Part shown: positions 28,192 through 36,540 of the stretch, piece by piece
How the letters are laid out: each line of letters opens with the position of its first letter
Position numbering within the stretch: position 1 is the stretch's first letter
DNA from: Desulfocurvibacter africanus subsp. africanus DSM 2603
Lineage (GTDB): Bacteria; Desulfobacterota; Desulfovibrionia; Desulfovibrionales; Desulfovibrionaceae
DNA length: 64,000 bases
Direction: 5' to 3'
NCBI RefSeq assembly: GCF_000422545.1
Contig: NZ_AULZ01000002.1
Location: 248,001-312,000, forward strand
Made by a program: the position numbers and the translations under genes
The notes under the pieces: model-generated
What the model was told of the DNA's origin: nothing
The model's input: only the letters and a program-made list of their open reading frames with translations
The model's database searches: none

Positions 28192-30483
28192 ATGGGATTC
28201 CACAAGGATTGCTACTTCGACTTCCGCTGCGAGGGTCTGCCTCAGGAGACCTTCGACGTAGTCGAATTCAAGGGCCTCGAGGGGCTGTCCACGCCCTACA
28301 TGTTCGAGGTCACGCTCGTCTCGCCCAACCCCGATATCGACCTGACCGAGGTCGTGCGCAGCCGCTCAACGCTCGTGCTTTTGCGCGAGGCGGGCGAGGA
28401 GGTGCTTTTTCACGGCATCCTGGCCGCCTTCGAGCAGACCCTAGCCTACAACACGGCCTACTTCTACCGGGCCGTGCTTCGGCCGGCCTTCTGGCGGCTG
28501 TCGCTCACCCATCACAACCAGGTATTCCTGGGCAAGAGCGTGCCGGAGATCCTGCAGACCGTGCTCAAGGACGGCGGGCTGGCCACGGACGAGTTCGAGC
28601 TGCGTTTGACCGGCAACTACGCGCCCTGCGAGTACGTCTGCCAATACCAGGAGAGCCACTTCGATTTCGTGTCGCGCTGGATGGAGCGAGAAGGCATCTA
28701 CTACTTCTTCGAGCAGGGCCCGGACCGGGAGAAGCTCGTGCTGACCGACACGGCCTCGGCCCACGTGCTGGCGGCCAAGGGCGGCAAGTTCTCCTACTCC
28801 CAGACCTCGGGCCTGGACCACGCCTCCCGCACGGAGGTCGTAAAGAGCTTCACCTGCCGCCAGCAGATGCTCCCGGCCAAGGTCAAGCTCAAGGACTATA
28901 ACTACCTCAGGCCCTCGCTCGACCTCACGGTCGAGGCTGCGGTCTCGGAGCGGGGCATGGGCGAGGTGTACCTGTACGGCGAGCACTTCCTGACCCCGGA
29001 GGCGGGTAGCCGTCTGGCGCGCATCAGGGCCGAGGAGCTGATGGCCGGCGAGAAGCGCTTTTTGGGCGAGAGCCTCATCCCCTACCTGCTGCCGGGCTTC
29101 GTCTTTGATCTTCAGGGCCATTTCCGCAAGGATACGAACGCCCGCTACCTGACGACCGACATCGAGCACGAGGGCAACCAAGTCGCGCTGTTGCCGGCCG
29201 CGGCCAAGGACGGATTGGGCACGCTGGCCACGGAGCCATACTACCGCAACAGCTTCACGGCCATCCCGGCCGGGGTCCAGTTCAGGCCGCAGCGCAAGAC
29301 CGAGAAGGCCCGCTTCAACGGGAGCCTGAGCGCGGTCATCGATTCCGAGTCTGACGGCCCGTACGCCGACCTGGACGAGCACGGCCGCTACAAGGTCCGC
29401 CTGCCCTTCGACATCGCCGGGAGCAGGGCCGGCAAGGCCTCGCACCGCCTGCGCATGGTCCAGCCCTATGTCGGTTCGAACCACGGCATGCATTTTCCAC
29501 TGCACAAAGGCACCGAGGTCCTCTTGACCTTCATCGACGGCGACCCGGACCGGCCGGTCATCTCCGGCGCCGTGCCCAACCCGGACAACCCGAGCCCGGT
29601 CACGTCGAGCAACCTGACCAAGAGCGTGATCACCTCGGCCGGCGGCAACACGATCCACATGGAGGACCAGGCCGGCTCCCAGCGCATCCTTCTGCACTCC
29701 CCGACCTCCGGCACCTTCCTGCGCCTGGGCGCGCCCAATGATCCCTCTCCGGAGGGCCACGGCGAGCATGAGAACGAGAATGAGAATGAAAACGAGAAGG
29801 AGAACGAAAAGGAGAATGAAGGCGGCAGCCTCGAGTACGAAGGCTCCCGCACGTGGCATGGCATCAGATTCCATACTGAAGATGCTCTCTATCTTGAATG
29901 CCAAGCCAAAAATGAAATCATCATGGGCGAGAGCTCCGAGACCATTCTGGGATCGGAGACCCTTATCAAGATCCTGGACGCAAATGACATCGTTCTTGGA
30001 GGCAAGATCGACATTCATGTGCCGCACAAGTTGGAATACAGCAACGGGCATACCGAGGTGAAAGGCGAGCATACCAAGGTCAAAGGTGAGAGTACTGAAT
30101 TGGCGACCATGGTCCAGTACCTTGCCTCACAGCACACTCTGCTGGCAGGGCAGACCAGCAAGCTGGCGGGAGAAGTGAGCAAGCTGGCGGGGGAACAGAA
30201 CGAAATCGCAGGTTCGGTCCAGATGCTGGCCGGCAATACCAGCCAGTTGGCTGGTGAGGTATCCAAGGTTATCGGGGCCGTTCAGGAGATCGGCGGCGAA
30301 AGGACCACCATCTCCGCTCAATTTACCCGGATGCTTGCCGAAGGATCTACATTGGTGGGCAGCATGACCGAGGCTGTGGGGGAGAGGATCAGCACAATAG
30401 GCGGGGAAACCTCGGTCATCGGCGAGAACATGCGCCTGGCGGGTGAGGACACCCTGATCACGTCCCTGTCCATCACGATCTAG
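28192..30483 (+). CDS. vgrG: T6SS spike protein VgrG (TssI) with unusual C-terminal tail
   Basis: The protein has 763 residues. The gp27/gp5-like spike occupies about residues 1-510, with YLCQYQES-type (YVCQYQESHFDFVSRWMERE) and the gp5 OB region (VQPYVGSNHGMHFP, DGDPDRPVISGAVPNPDNPSP). Residues 524-543 are an alternating Glu-Asn/Glu-Lys tract. From about 641 to 757 the sequence has a strict heptad pattern with hydrophobic residues four apart (units such as VSKLAGE), predicting a long trimeric coiled coil where most VgrGs have a beta-helix needle. No catalytic toxin domain is seen, so the tail is likely structural or a docking stalk for cargo. Confidence 0.94.
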   Translation: MGFHKDCYFDFRCEGLPQETFDVVEFKGLEGLSTPYMFEVTLVSPNPDIDLTEVVRSRSTLVLLREAGEEVLFHGILAAFEQTLAYNTAYFYRAVLRPAFWRLSLTHHNQVFLGKSVPEILQTVLKDGGLATDEFELRLTGNYAPCEYVCQYQESHFDFVSRWMEREGIYYFFEQGPDREKLVLTDTASAHVLAAKGGKFSYSQTSGLDHASRTEVVKSFTCRQQMLPAKVKLKDYNYLRPSLDLTVEAAVSERGMGEVYLYGEHFLTPEAGSRLARIRAEELMAGEKRFLGESLIPYLLPGFVFDLQGHFRKDTNARYLTTDIEHEGNQVALLPAAAKDGLGTLATEPYYRNSFTAIPAGVQFRPQRKTEKARFNGSLSAVIDSESDGPYADLDEHGRYKVRLPFDIAGSRAGKASHRLRMVQPYVGSNHGMHFPLHKGTEVLLTFIDGDPDRPVISGAVPNPDNPSPVTSSNLTKSVITSAGGNTIHMEDQAGSQRILLHSPTSGTFLRLGAPNDPSPEGHGEHENENENENEKENEKENEGGSLEYEGSRTWHGIRFHTEDALYLECQAKNEIIMGESSETILGSETLIKILDANDIVLGGKIDIHVPHKLEYSNGHTEVKGEHTKVKGESTELATMVQYLASQHTLLAGQTSKLAGEVSKLAGEQNEIAGSVQMLAGNTSQLAGEVSKVIGAVQEIGGERTTISAQFTRMLAEGSTLVGSMTEAVGERISTIGGETSVIGENMRLAGEDTLITSLSITI
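29764..29820 (+). repeat. Imperfect GARAAY hexanucleotide tract within vgrG
   Basis: About nine units of GAG/GAA followed by AAC/AAT/AAG encode alternating Glu-Asn and Glu-Lys residues. The tract is A-rich against a GC-rich gene. Because the unit is six bases, slippage would change the linker length without shifting the frame. Confidence 0.85.
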
Positions 30484-30491
30484 GAGCCGCG

Positions 30492-33400
30492 GTGAAAGTC
30501 TTCAAGCCCAAAGAGCACGCGCTCATGGTCCGGCCCCTGGGCATCCAGGGCAAGACCTACATGGCGGCCACGGTCATGCTCTACTTCGATCTGACCGCGC
30601 CCGACGGCCTGCTGGGCGAGCAGGAGTTGTGGACCACGGTACCCGGGCTGCTCGGCCAGGGCACGGCTCTGGATCAGGGCGTGCCCAAGCCGCGCGGCGA
30701 GTTCCTCGTCACGGGCGCCTGCTGCGCGCCCAGAGGCGAGACCCGGCCGGCCTCGCAGGTCTCGGTGCGGGTCGGGCCGCTCAGCAAAACGATCAGCGTC
30801 ATCGGTGATCGGCTCTGGAAGCAGGTCGGGAACGCGGCTATGAGCATCGCTGAGCCAACACCTTTCTCGGCCATGCCCGTTACTTGGGAGCACGCCTTTG
30901 GCGGCCCGGGCTTCCTTGACAATCCCCTGGGCAAGGGCGTCCAGCCGCTGGCCACGCCGGGCGGCGGGAGCGTCCTGCCGCTGCCCAACCTCGAGTACCC
31001 CGACCGCCTCGTAGGCTCGCCCGACGACCGACCGCCCCCGGCCTGCCTCGGCCCCGTGGACATGACTTGGCCGTTGCGGGCGTCCAAGGCCGGCACCTAC
31101 GGCGACAAGTGGCTCAGGGAACGCTGGCCGTGGTTCCCGGACGACATGAACTACGAGTTCTTCAATCTCGCCCCGGCTGACCAGATACTGCCAGGCTTCC
31201 TCACGGGCGAGGAGGCGGTCGAGATCCGCAACATGCACCCGGACCTGCCCCTCATCGCCAGCCGCCTGCCCCGCGTCAGGCTGCGCCTGTTCGCCACGCT
31301 CAAGAAATCGCCCAAGGCCGGGCCCGAGGAGGACACCTTCCGGGAGATCGGCCTGCATGTCGACACCCTGTGGCTCTTCCCCGAGGTCCTGCGCGGGGTG
31401 GTCATGCACCGGGGACTGACCGAGATTTTGGACGAAGAGCTGGAGGACGTGCGTTACGTCCTGTCCGCCACCGAGAGCCCTGACGAGCCGGCCAAGCCCA
31501 TCGAGCACTACCTGCAAGAGCAGCGCAAGCACGTGGACAGGATGGTGCCGTTCAACTCCGATCCCGGGGCCGACGCTCGCAAGAAGGTCGACCGGGCCAT
31601 GCTCCAGTTCAAATCCCTGCCCAGAAAAATCGAGGAAGCCAAGCAGCAGGCCCTGGGCAAGACCCCGGTCATGCCCCGCACACCCGAGGACATGGCTGCC
31701 CTGTCCGACAGGCTCACGGCCGAGGGCGCGGCGGTACTTGACGAGCTGGAGCCCGTGGCCCGCGACCTGCACGCCCGTTTCGGCCATTTGGCAAAGATCG
31801 ACCTTGAGGTCTTCGATACCTGGCGGGCCAAGCTGAAGGCCATGTCCTCGGAGGTCGGCAAGGCCGTGGACCAGGCCAAGGCAGCGCAGGCCAAGGGCGC
31901 GAAGGGCATGGACGAGCTCAAGAAAAGCCTCAAGGCCAACGTACGGCCGGACCTTCTGGCCAAAGCCGGGATCGATCCCGACGATCCCCTGCCGATCCGC
32001 AAGGTCAATCCCTGGCACGACGCAGGCTTTCCCGTGGCCATCGAGTGCCGGCGACGGCTGGAGGTCGACGCCAAGGCCATGGATGCACTCAGGGCCATGG
32101 GGCTGTCGCGCCGGAGCATCGGTAGGGCCTGGTTCGGGCTGAATGACGCCGAGCGGTGCTGGGATGGCACGCAGTGGGGCCTGAAGGACGGCGAGGTGAT
32201 CCTGCCGGCCGGGCTCGTCTTGCCAAGGTTCAGGGAGGCGACCTTGACCGGCCTGGTGGTCTTGGTCGGCTGGAGCTCCGAGTTCTCAGCCGGAGATTTG
32301 CCCTTGTCTCCGCCCGTTGAGCGCGTCGCGGCCAAGGGCTCGGACGATGCGACATTATTTCTGCCTGCCGACGAGGGCGCGCCGGTTGTGGCCGTGGCCG
32401 GCGAGCTGGAGGCTTGGCTTCTGGCCCAGGAGGTCGGTGATGTCTGCGGCGTAATTGTGCTGCCAAGTCCTGACGCCGATCCAGGCAAGGCGGGCGACGA
32501 GGCCCTCAAGGCAGCGCGGGCCCTGGTGGCGATCCTGCCCGAGGGGCCGCCCCTGACAGAGGCCGACGCCGCGCCGTGGCAGGCCCTGCAACCGGCCGCG
32601 TGCGTGACCCGGCTGCCCAAGGGCGCGAGCGTGCTGCAGGCCCAGGCCAACGGCATCTCCCTGCGCGACCTGATCCTAGACGCCTTGCCGCCCGAGGCCG
32701 TGGGCCTGCTGCCGATCCCGACGGCGGACGAGGCGGACGGCCGGGAAGCACCCGGATTCCAGCCGCCTGCTCCAGGCGAGATCAAGGATCAGATTCTCAA
32801 AGCCATTGATGAGGTCAAGGCGGCGCTGATGCCGAAATTTGACGCGGCAAAGGCCAAACAAGCCGAGGCCATGGAGATGGCCCGAACCCAGCTCGCCAAG
32901 CGGGGTCTGGACCTTGACGAGGTCATGGCCAAATCCGCCGAAGCACCCAGGCCCGGATTGGCCGAGTCCGGGCAGCGCATGGCCGAGAGCCTCGCGCTTT
33001 CCAAACAGAAGGTCCAGGCGGCCGGGGGGCTGACCCCGGAGATCGCGTCCAAGTACGACGAGGCCGCGGCCCGGATCAAGGCCATGGGTGCTGACGGCGA
33101 GGCGCGCCTGACAAAAGGCTTGGCCGAGATCGAGGATGGCAAGAAACGCATTGCCGAGGCCATGGTCAAGGTCAGGGCGGGCGAACTGCCGCCCGAGGCC
33201 AAAGATAAGTTCGCGGCCTTCGGCATCGACCCGGATCGCATTGTCCGTCGCAGCCGGGAAGAGGTCGTGGCCATGCACGCCCGAGGCGAGAGCCTGGCCA
33301 GCGCGATTCTTTCGGAGGTGGACCTCTCCTATCTGGATCTGCGTGGTATCGACCTCTCCGGTGCGCAGCTCGGCAAGACCCTCATGTGCGGCACCAACCT

Positions 33401-34238
33401 GGCAGGCGCGAACCTCTCCAAGGCCATGGGCCAGGAAGCCGATTTCTCGGGCGCCTGCCTCTCCGGTGCCAACCTTACGGGTGCAGTGCTCCAGAAAACG
33501 TCCTTGGTCGAGGCAATCCTCTCCGGGGCGTGCCTCAAGCAAGCAGTGCTTAACGGCTCGGACCTGTCCGGTGCCGACCTTTCGGACGCGACCCTGGACA
33601 TGGTCGTCATCCAGAAAGCCAAACTCGACGGCGCCGACGTGCGTCGGGCGAGTCTGAAGATGTGCGTCATCGAAGGCCCGGCGGCCGGGGCCGACTTCCG
33701 CGGCGCGCGCTTCACGCAGTGCGTGCTCAAGCGCATGCTCCTGGACGGGGCGGACTTCTCCGGCGCCGCGCTCAACTCCACCGTGCTCCAGGCCTGCCAA
33801 GGCGAGGGCGTTCGCTTCACCGGCGCGAACCTGGACAAGATCCGGCTCATCGCCGGGACCTCCCTGCCGGGGGCCGACCTGCGCGACACGCACATGCTCC
33901 ACGGCTGCCTCAAGGACTCCTGCCTGGCCGGCGCGAACCTCTCCGGCTCGGTCCTGGAGTGGTCGATCATCGAAGGCTGCGATCTGAGCGGGGCGGGCCT
34001 CTACGGAGTGCGGGCCGTGCGCACCCGTTTCATCAAGACCAACCTGGAGAACGCCGACATGCGCTTCGCGAACCTCATGTCAGGCTCGCTCAGAAAGTCG
34101 CGCCTGGTCGGGACCGACCTGCGCGGGGCCAATCTTTACGGCGTCGACTTCTACAAGGCGGTCATGGGACGCACGCAACTTGAGGGAGCGAATCTCAAGA
34201 TGTCGCTGCTGCAAGACCGGACGGAGTTCCTGCCATGA
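30492..34238 (+). CDS. DUF2169 + pentapeptide-repeat protein, T6SS cargo/adaptor
   Basis: The protein has 1248 residues from a GTG start with TAGGAG upstream. Residues 1 to about 330 are a DUF2169 domain (VTWEHAFGGPGF, NPLGKG, LEYPDRLVGSPDDRPPPA, FFNLAPADQ), a family found with T6SS adaptors that load effectors on PAAR tips. A helical region follows. At about 600-690 the stretch VVAVAGELEAWLLAQEV plus PSPDADPGKAGDEA recalls a TOPRIM core (Glu, then Asp-x-Asp). After more helices, residues 936-1245 are pentapeptide repeats (ADLSG/ANLTG type) forming a right-handed quadrilateral helix. It could be an adaptor or itself be exported; the function of the fusion is not known to me. Confidence 0.85.
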   Translation: MKVFKPKEHALMVRPLGIQGKTYMAATVMLYFDLTAPDGLLGEQELWTTVPGLLGQGTALDQGVPKPRGEFLVTGACCAPRGETRPASQVSVRVGPLSKTISVIGDRLWKQVGNAAMSIAEPTPFSAMPVTWEHAFGGPGFLDNPLGKGVQPLATPGGGSVLPLPNLEYPDRLVGSPDDRPPPACLGPVDMTWPLRASKAGTYGDKWLRERWPWFPDDMNYEFFNLAPADQILPGFLTGEEAVEIRNMHPDLPLIASRLPRVRLRLFATLKKSPKAGPEEDTFREIGLHVDTLWLFPEVLRGVVMHRGLTEILDEELEDVRYVLSATESPDEPAKPIEHYLQEQRKHVDRMVPFNSDPGADARKKVDRAMLQFKSLPRKIEEAKQQALGKTPVMPRTPEDMAALSDRLTAEGAAVLDELEPVARDLHARFGHLAKIDLEVFDTWRAKLKAMSSEVGKAVDQAKAAQAKGAKGMDELKKSLKANVRPDLLAKAGIDPDDPLPIRKVNPWHDAGFPVAIECRRRLEVDAKAMDALRAMGLSRRSIGRAWFGLNDAERCWDGTQWGLKDGEVILPAGLVLPRFREATLTGLVVLVGWSSEFSAGDLPLSPPVERVAAKGSDDATLFLPADEGAPVVAVAGELEAWLLAQEVGDVCGVIVLPSPDADPGKAGDEALKAARALVAILPEGPPLTEADAAPWQALQPAACVTRLPKGASVLQAQANGISLRDLILDALPPEAVGLLPIPTADEADGREAPGFQPPAPGEIKDQILKAIDEVKAALMPKFDAAKAKQAEAMEMARTQLAKRGLDLDEVMAKSAEAPRPGLAESGQRMAESLALSKQKVQAAGGLTPEIASKYDEAAARIKAMGADGEARLTKGLAEIEDGKKRIAEAMVKVRAGELPPEAKDKFAAFGIDPDRIVRRSREEVVAMHARGESLASAILSEVDLSYLDLRGIDLSGAQLGKTLMCGTNLAGANLSKAMGQEADFSGACLSGANLTGAVLQKTSLVEAILSGACLKQAVLNGSDLSGADLSDATLDMVVIQKAKLDGADVRRASLKMCVIEGPAAGADFRGARFTQCVLKRMLLDGADFSGAALNSTVLQACQGEGVRFTGANLDKIRLIAGTSLPGADLRDTHMLHGCLKDSCLAGANLSGSVLEWSIIEGCDLSGAGLYGVRAVRTRFIKTNLENADMRFANLMSGSLRKSRLVGTDLRGANLYGVDFYKAVMGRTQLEGANLKMSLLQDRTEFLP

Positions 34239-35302
34239 CCAGAGAAGAGGTTCTGGAGGCCATCCGCCGCAACCGAACCATCGAAGACGTTGACCTGTCG
34301 GGCATCGACCTCTCGGGAACCGACCTGACCGGCGGCCGTTTTGAGGACGTCTCCTTTCGCGAGGCGAACCTCTCGGGCGTGAACATCTTGAGGACAGGCC
34401 TCAAGGGGTGCGACTTCTCGGGCGCGATCCTGGACGGGACGGACATGACCAAGGTGGATCTGCGCAAAATGCGCTTCACCGGCGCCTCGTTCAAGGGCGT
34501 CGTTCTGTACATGACCCTCTTCAACCATGCGGATCTGAGCGGCGCGGATTTCGGTGGCGGCAGCCTGCGCTGGTCGCTCATGCAGCACGCCATCCTGGAT
34601 GGCGCGAACTTCCGAGGTGCGGCCTTCGAGAAGATGGTCCTCTCGCACAGCTCGGCCAAAGGCGCGAACTTCTCGGAGACGGACATGGTCAAGACCGTGT
34701 TCCACGACGCGGACCTGAGCGGCGCGAACTTCAAGGGCGCCAAGTTTCTCAAGGTGCTTCTTGCGGGATGCGCGCTGGCCGGCCAGGACTTCCGTGGGAC
34801 GCGCTTCAACCAGGTCAACTGCTCCGGGTCCGACCTTACGGGCGCGGACCTGAGCGGCGCGGACGCGCGCATGTCCTTGTTCCAGGAGGCGGACCTGAGC
34901 GGCGCGAACTTGGAGGGGATCAACGGCGAGGACACGATGTGGCTCAAGGCAAAGCTGGTGAAGACGCGCCTGGCTGGCGCCGAATTGTCCCGAGCCTGCC
35001 TGAACGAAGCGAGCCTGACCGGGGCGGATCTCTCGGATGCGAACTTGACCAGCGCCACCATGACCCGGGCCGTCTGCCGGGCGGCCAAATTCGCGCGAGC
35101 CCGCTGTCCCTACGTCGACTTTTCGCACGCCGACCTGAGCGCGGCGGATTTCACCCAAGCCAGCCTGTTCATGGCCAGGATGCACCAGACCGTGACGGAA
35201 CACGCGATCTGGACCGGCGCGGACAAGACGCTGCTTCGGGGCCCGGATCGGGATATGGCCGAGGCCGAGGATTTTAGCCCGCCGCGGCCGACCGGCGGAT
35301 AG
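34235..35302 (+). CDS. Pentapeptide-repeat protein
   Basis: The protein has 355 residues and nearly all of it, from about residue 20 to 335, is pentapeptide repeat (units such as DLSGA, NFKGA, DLTGG), giving a long right-handed beta-helix with no other domain. Its ATG overlaps the previous stop (ATGA), so it is made together with the DUF2169 fusion. Known proteins of this shape (Qnr, MfpA, AlbG) mimic B-DNA and bind gyrase; in T6SS clusters their role is unsettled. It may pair with the pentapeptide part of its neighbour, act as an immunity protein, or be cargo. Confidence 0.88.
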   Translation: MTREEVLEAIRRNRTIEDVDLSGIDLSGTDLTGGRFEDVSFREANLSGVNILRTGLKGCDFSGAILDGTDMTKVDLRKMRFTGASFKGVVLYMTLFNHADLSGADFGGGSLRWSLMQHAILDGANFRGAAFEKMVLSHSSAKGANFSETDMVKTVFHDADLSGANFKGAKFLKVLLAGCALAGQDFRGTRFNQVNCSGSDLTGADLSGADARMSLFQEADLSGANLEGINGEDTMWLKAKLVKTRLAGAELSRACLNEASLTGADLSDANLTSATMTRAVCRAAKFARARCPYVDFSHADLSAADFTQASLFMARMHQTVTEHAIWTGADKTLLRGPDRDMAEAEDFSPPRPTGG

Positions 35303-35322
35303 GAATGAGCCAGGGGGGAGCG

Positions 35323-35949
35323 ATGGAGAACGTAGCGAGAAAGTTGGAGCCGGCCCGGCCGTGGATGGAATATGGACGGGTCGAGGCGTGTGCAGGTCGG
35401 CTGGCCAAGGTACGCATGGGGCTAGGGCTCATTACGGCCGAGCGGGCTGTTGGATGCCTCCTGGACCCCCATGTCGGGGACGAGGTGCTCTTGAGCGTGG
35501 ATGGAGCCGGGAGTGCCTTCATTCTCTCGATCCTTCGCAGGCCCGAGGGAACGGAGGCGATCGTGTCCTTCGATGGCCCGGCCAGCTTCAGGGTCGCCCA
35601 GGGCAACCTGACCCTGGCTGCCCTGGGGGAAATCGGCCTGGCCGCTGGCCGGGTCGCAGTCGACGCGGAGAAAGCCGTGGTGAGGCTGGGCTTGGTGTCT
35701 CTTGTGGCCGAAAGGCTGGAGAGTCAGGTCAAGCGGATCAAGTCCGTGTCCAAGTCCGTCGACGCGGTCTGCCGCAGGCTGACGCAACGGCTGGGGAACT
35801 CCTTCCGCTACGTGGAGGAGCACGATGAGACTCAGGCTCAGACCCAGCGGGTGCTCGTGGAAGATCTCCTGACCATGCACTCGAAGAACGCCATGATCGT
35901 TTCTGAGGAGCATGTCACGGTCAACGCCGAGCAGATCCACCTGGGCTAG
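35323..35949 (+). CDS. DUF3540 protein of the T6SS cargo module
   Basis: The protein has 208 residues from the ATG at 35323, chosen because GGGGGGAG precedes it; an ATG six codons earlier has no spacer for a ribosome site. It matches the DUF3540 family layout: an early strand region (VGDEVLLSVDG, AFILSILRRPEG), then repeated V/A-rich strands like a VgrG needle, then a helix (ERLESQVKRIKSVSKSVDAV). These proteins sit beside DUF4150 and DUF2169 genes in many T6SS loci and probably form part of the spike-cargo assembly. It ends 10 bases before the next gene. Confidence 0.75.
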   Translation: MENVARKLEPARPWMEYGRVEACAGRLAKVRMGLGLITAERAVGCLLDPHVGDEVLLSVDGAGSAFILSILRRPEGTEAIVSFDGPASFRVAQGNLTLAALGEIGLAAGRVAVDAEKAVVRLGLVSLVAERLESQVKRIKSVSKSVDAVCRRLTQRLGNSFRYVEEHDETQAQTQRVLVEDLLTMHSKNAMIVSEEHVTVNAEQIHLG

Positions 35950-35959
35950 GAGGAAGGAT

Positions 35960-36364
35960 ATGTTCATGCTTAGCATGGGCGCCGGGATGAATCTCGGCTT
36001 CCCAGACGTCTGCCTCACCCCGGTCGGACCGGTGCCGACGCCGGTTCCCTACCCGGACCTGCAGTACTCCATCACTTCGGCGCCGGCCGCCTACAACGTG
36101 CTCGTGGATTGCATGCCGGCCCTTAACCAGCTCTCCCAGGGGTTGGTCAGCGTCGGCGACACGGCCGGCGTGTTGCTCGGCGTTGTTTCACACCTCATCG
36201 ACGGCGAGACCACCTACATGGTCGGCTGCGCCACCATCCTGGTCGACGGCGTCCCGGCTCAGCGCCTGACCTCGGTCACGGGCCAGAACTGCCTGGGCAT
36301 GCTGCCCAACAGCCCCGGCTTCTGTTGCGTACCCAGTCAGGTCACGGTTCTCTCTTTGGGCTGA
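35960..36364 (+). CDS. DUF4150 PAAR-like spike tip protein
   Basis: The protein has 134 residues from the ATG at 35960, after AGGAAGG. It has the DUF4150 pattern: LGFPDVCLTPVGPVPTPVPYPD, TYMVGCATILVDGVPAQRLTS and the terminal Gly/Cys-rich NSPGFCCVPSQVTVLSLG. DUF4150 proteins are PAAR-like caps that sharpen the VgrG tip. Many carry a C-terminal toxin; this one ends right after the tip domain, so it must work with a separate cargo. It is the last gene of the T6SS locus, facing a convergent smr gene across repeat copy B. Confidence 0.85.
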   Translation: MFMLSMGAGMNLGFPDVCLTPVGPVPTPVPYPDLQYSITSAPAAYNVLVDCMPALNQLSQGLVSVGDTAGVLLGVVSHLIDGETTYMVGCATILVDGVPAQRLTSVTGQNCLGMLPNSPGFCCVPSQVTVLSLG

Positions 36365-36412
36365 AACGACTGGACGGCAGCACCGGGAGGCCGAGCGCTC
36401 ACACAAGCCGTC

Positions 36413-36540
36413 CTAGAGCAGATTGCTTTTAAGACGCCCGCTCCGGCGTTGACGGCGCAAGTGAATTGCGCCTACGCCTACGCGGCGGCAAGCCATGCCG
36501 ACGCATGGCTTGAGAGCATTTTCAAAAGCAAAATGCTCTA
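36413..36540 (-). repeat. TAG-anchored multi-hairpin repeat, copy B (inverted)
   Basis: This copy has the same sequence as copy A in reverse orientation, ending with AAAATGCTCTA at 36530-36540. The bases 36538-36540 read TAG on the minus strand and are the stop codon of the Smr gene. It lies between two convergent genes (DUF4150 on plus, Smr on minus), where its hairpins could act as a two-way terminator. Confidence 0.9.

Noticed and set aside
29764-29820. On/off phase variation of vgrG
   Set aside because: The unit is six bases long, so copy changes would keep the frame; only length variation is possible.
30073-30483. Toxin domain at the VgrG C-terminus
   Set aside because: The sequence is a heptad repeat without catalytic motifs.
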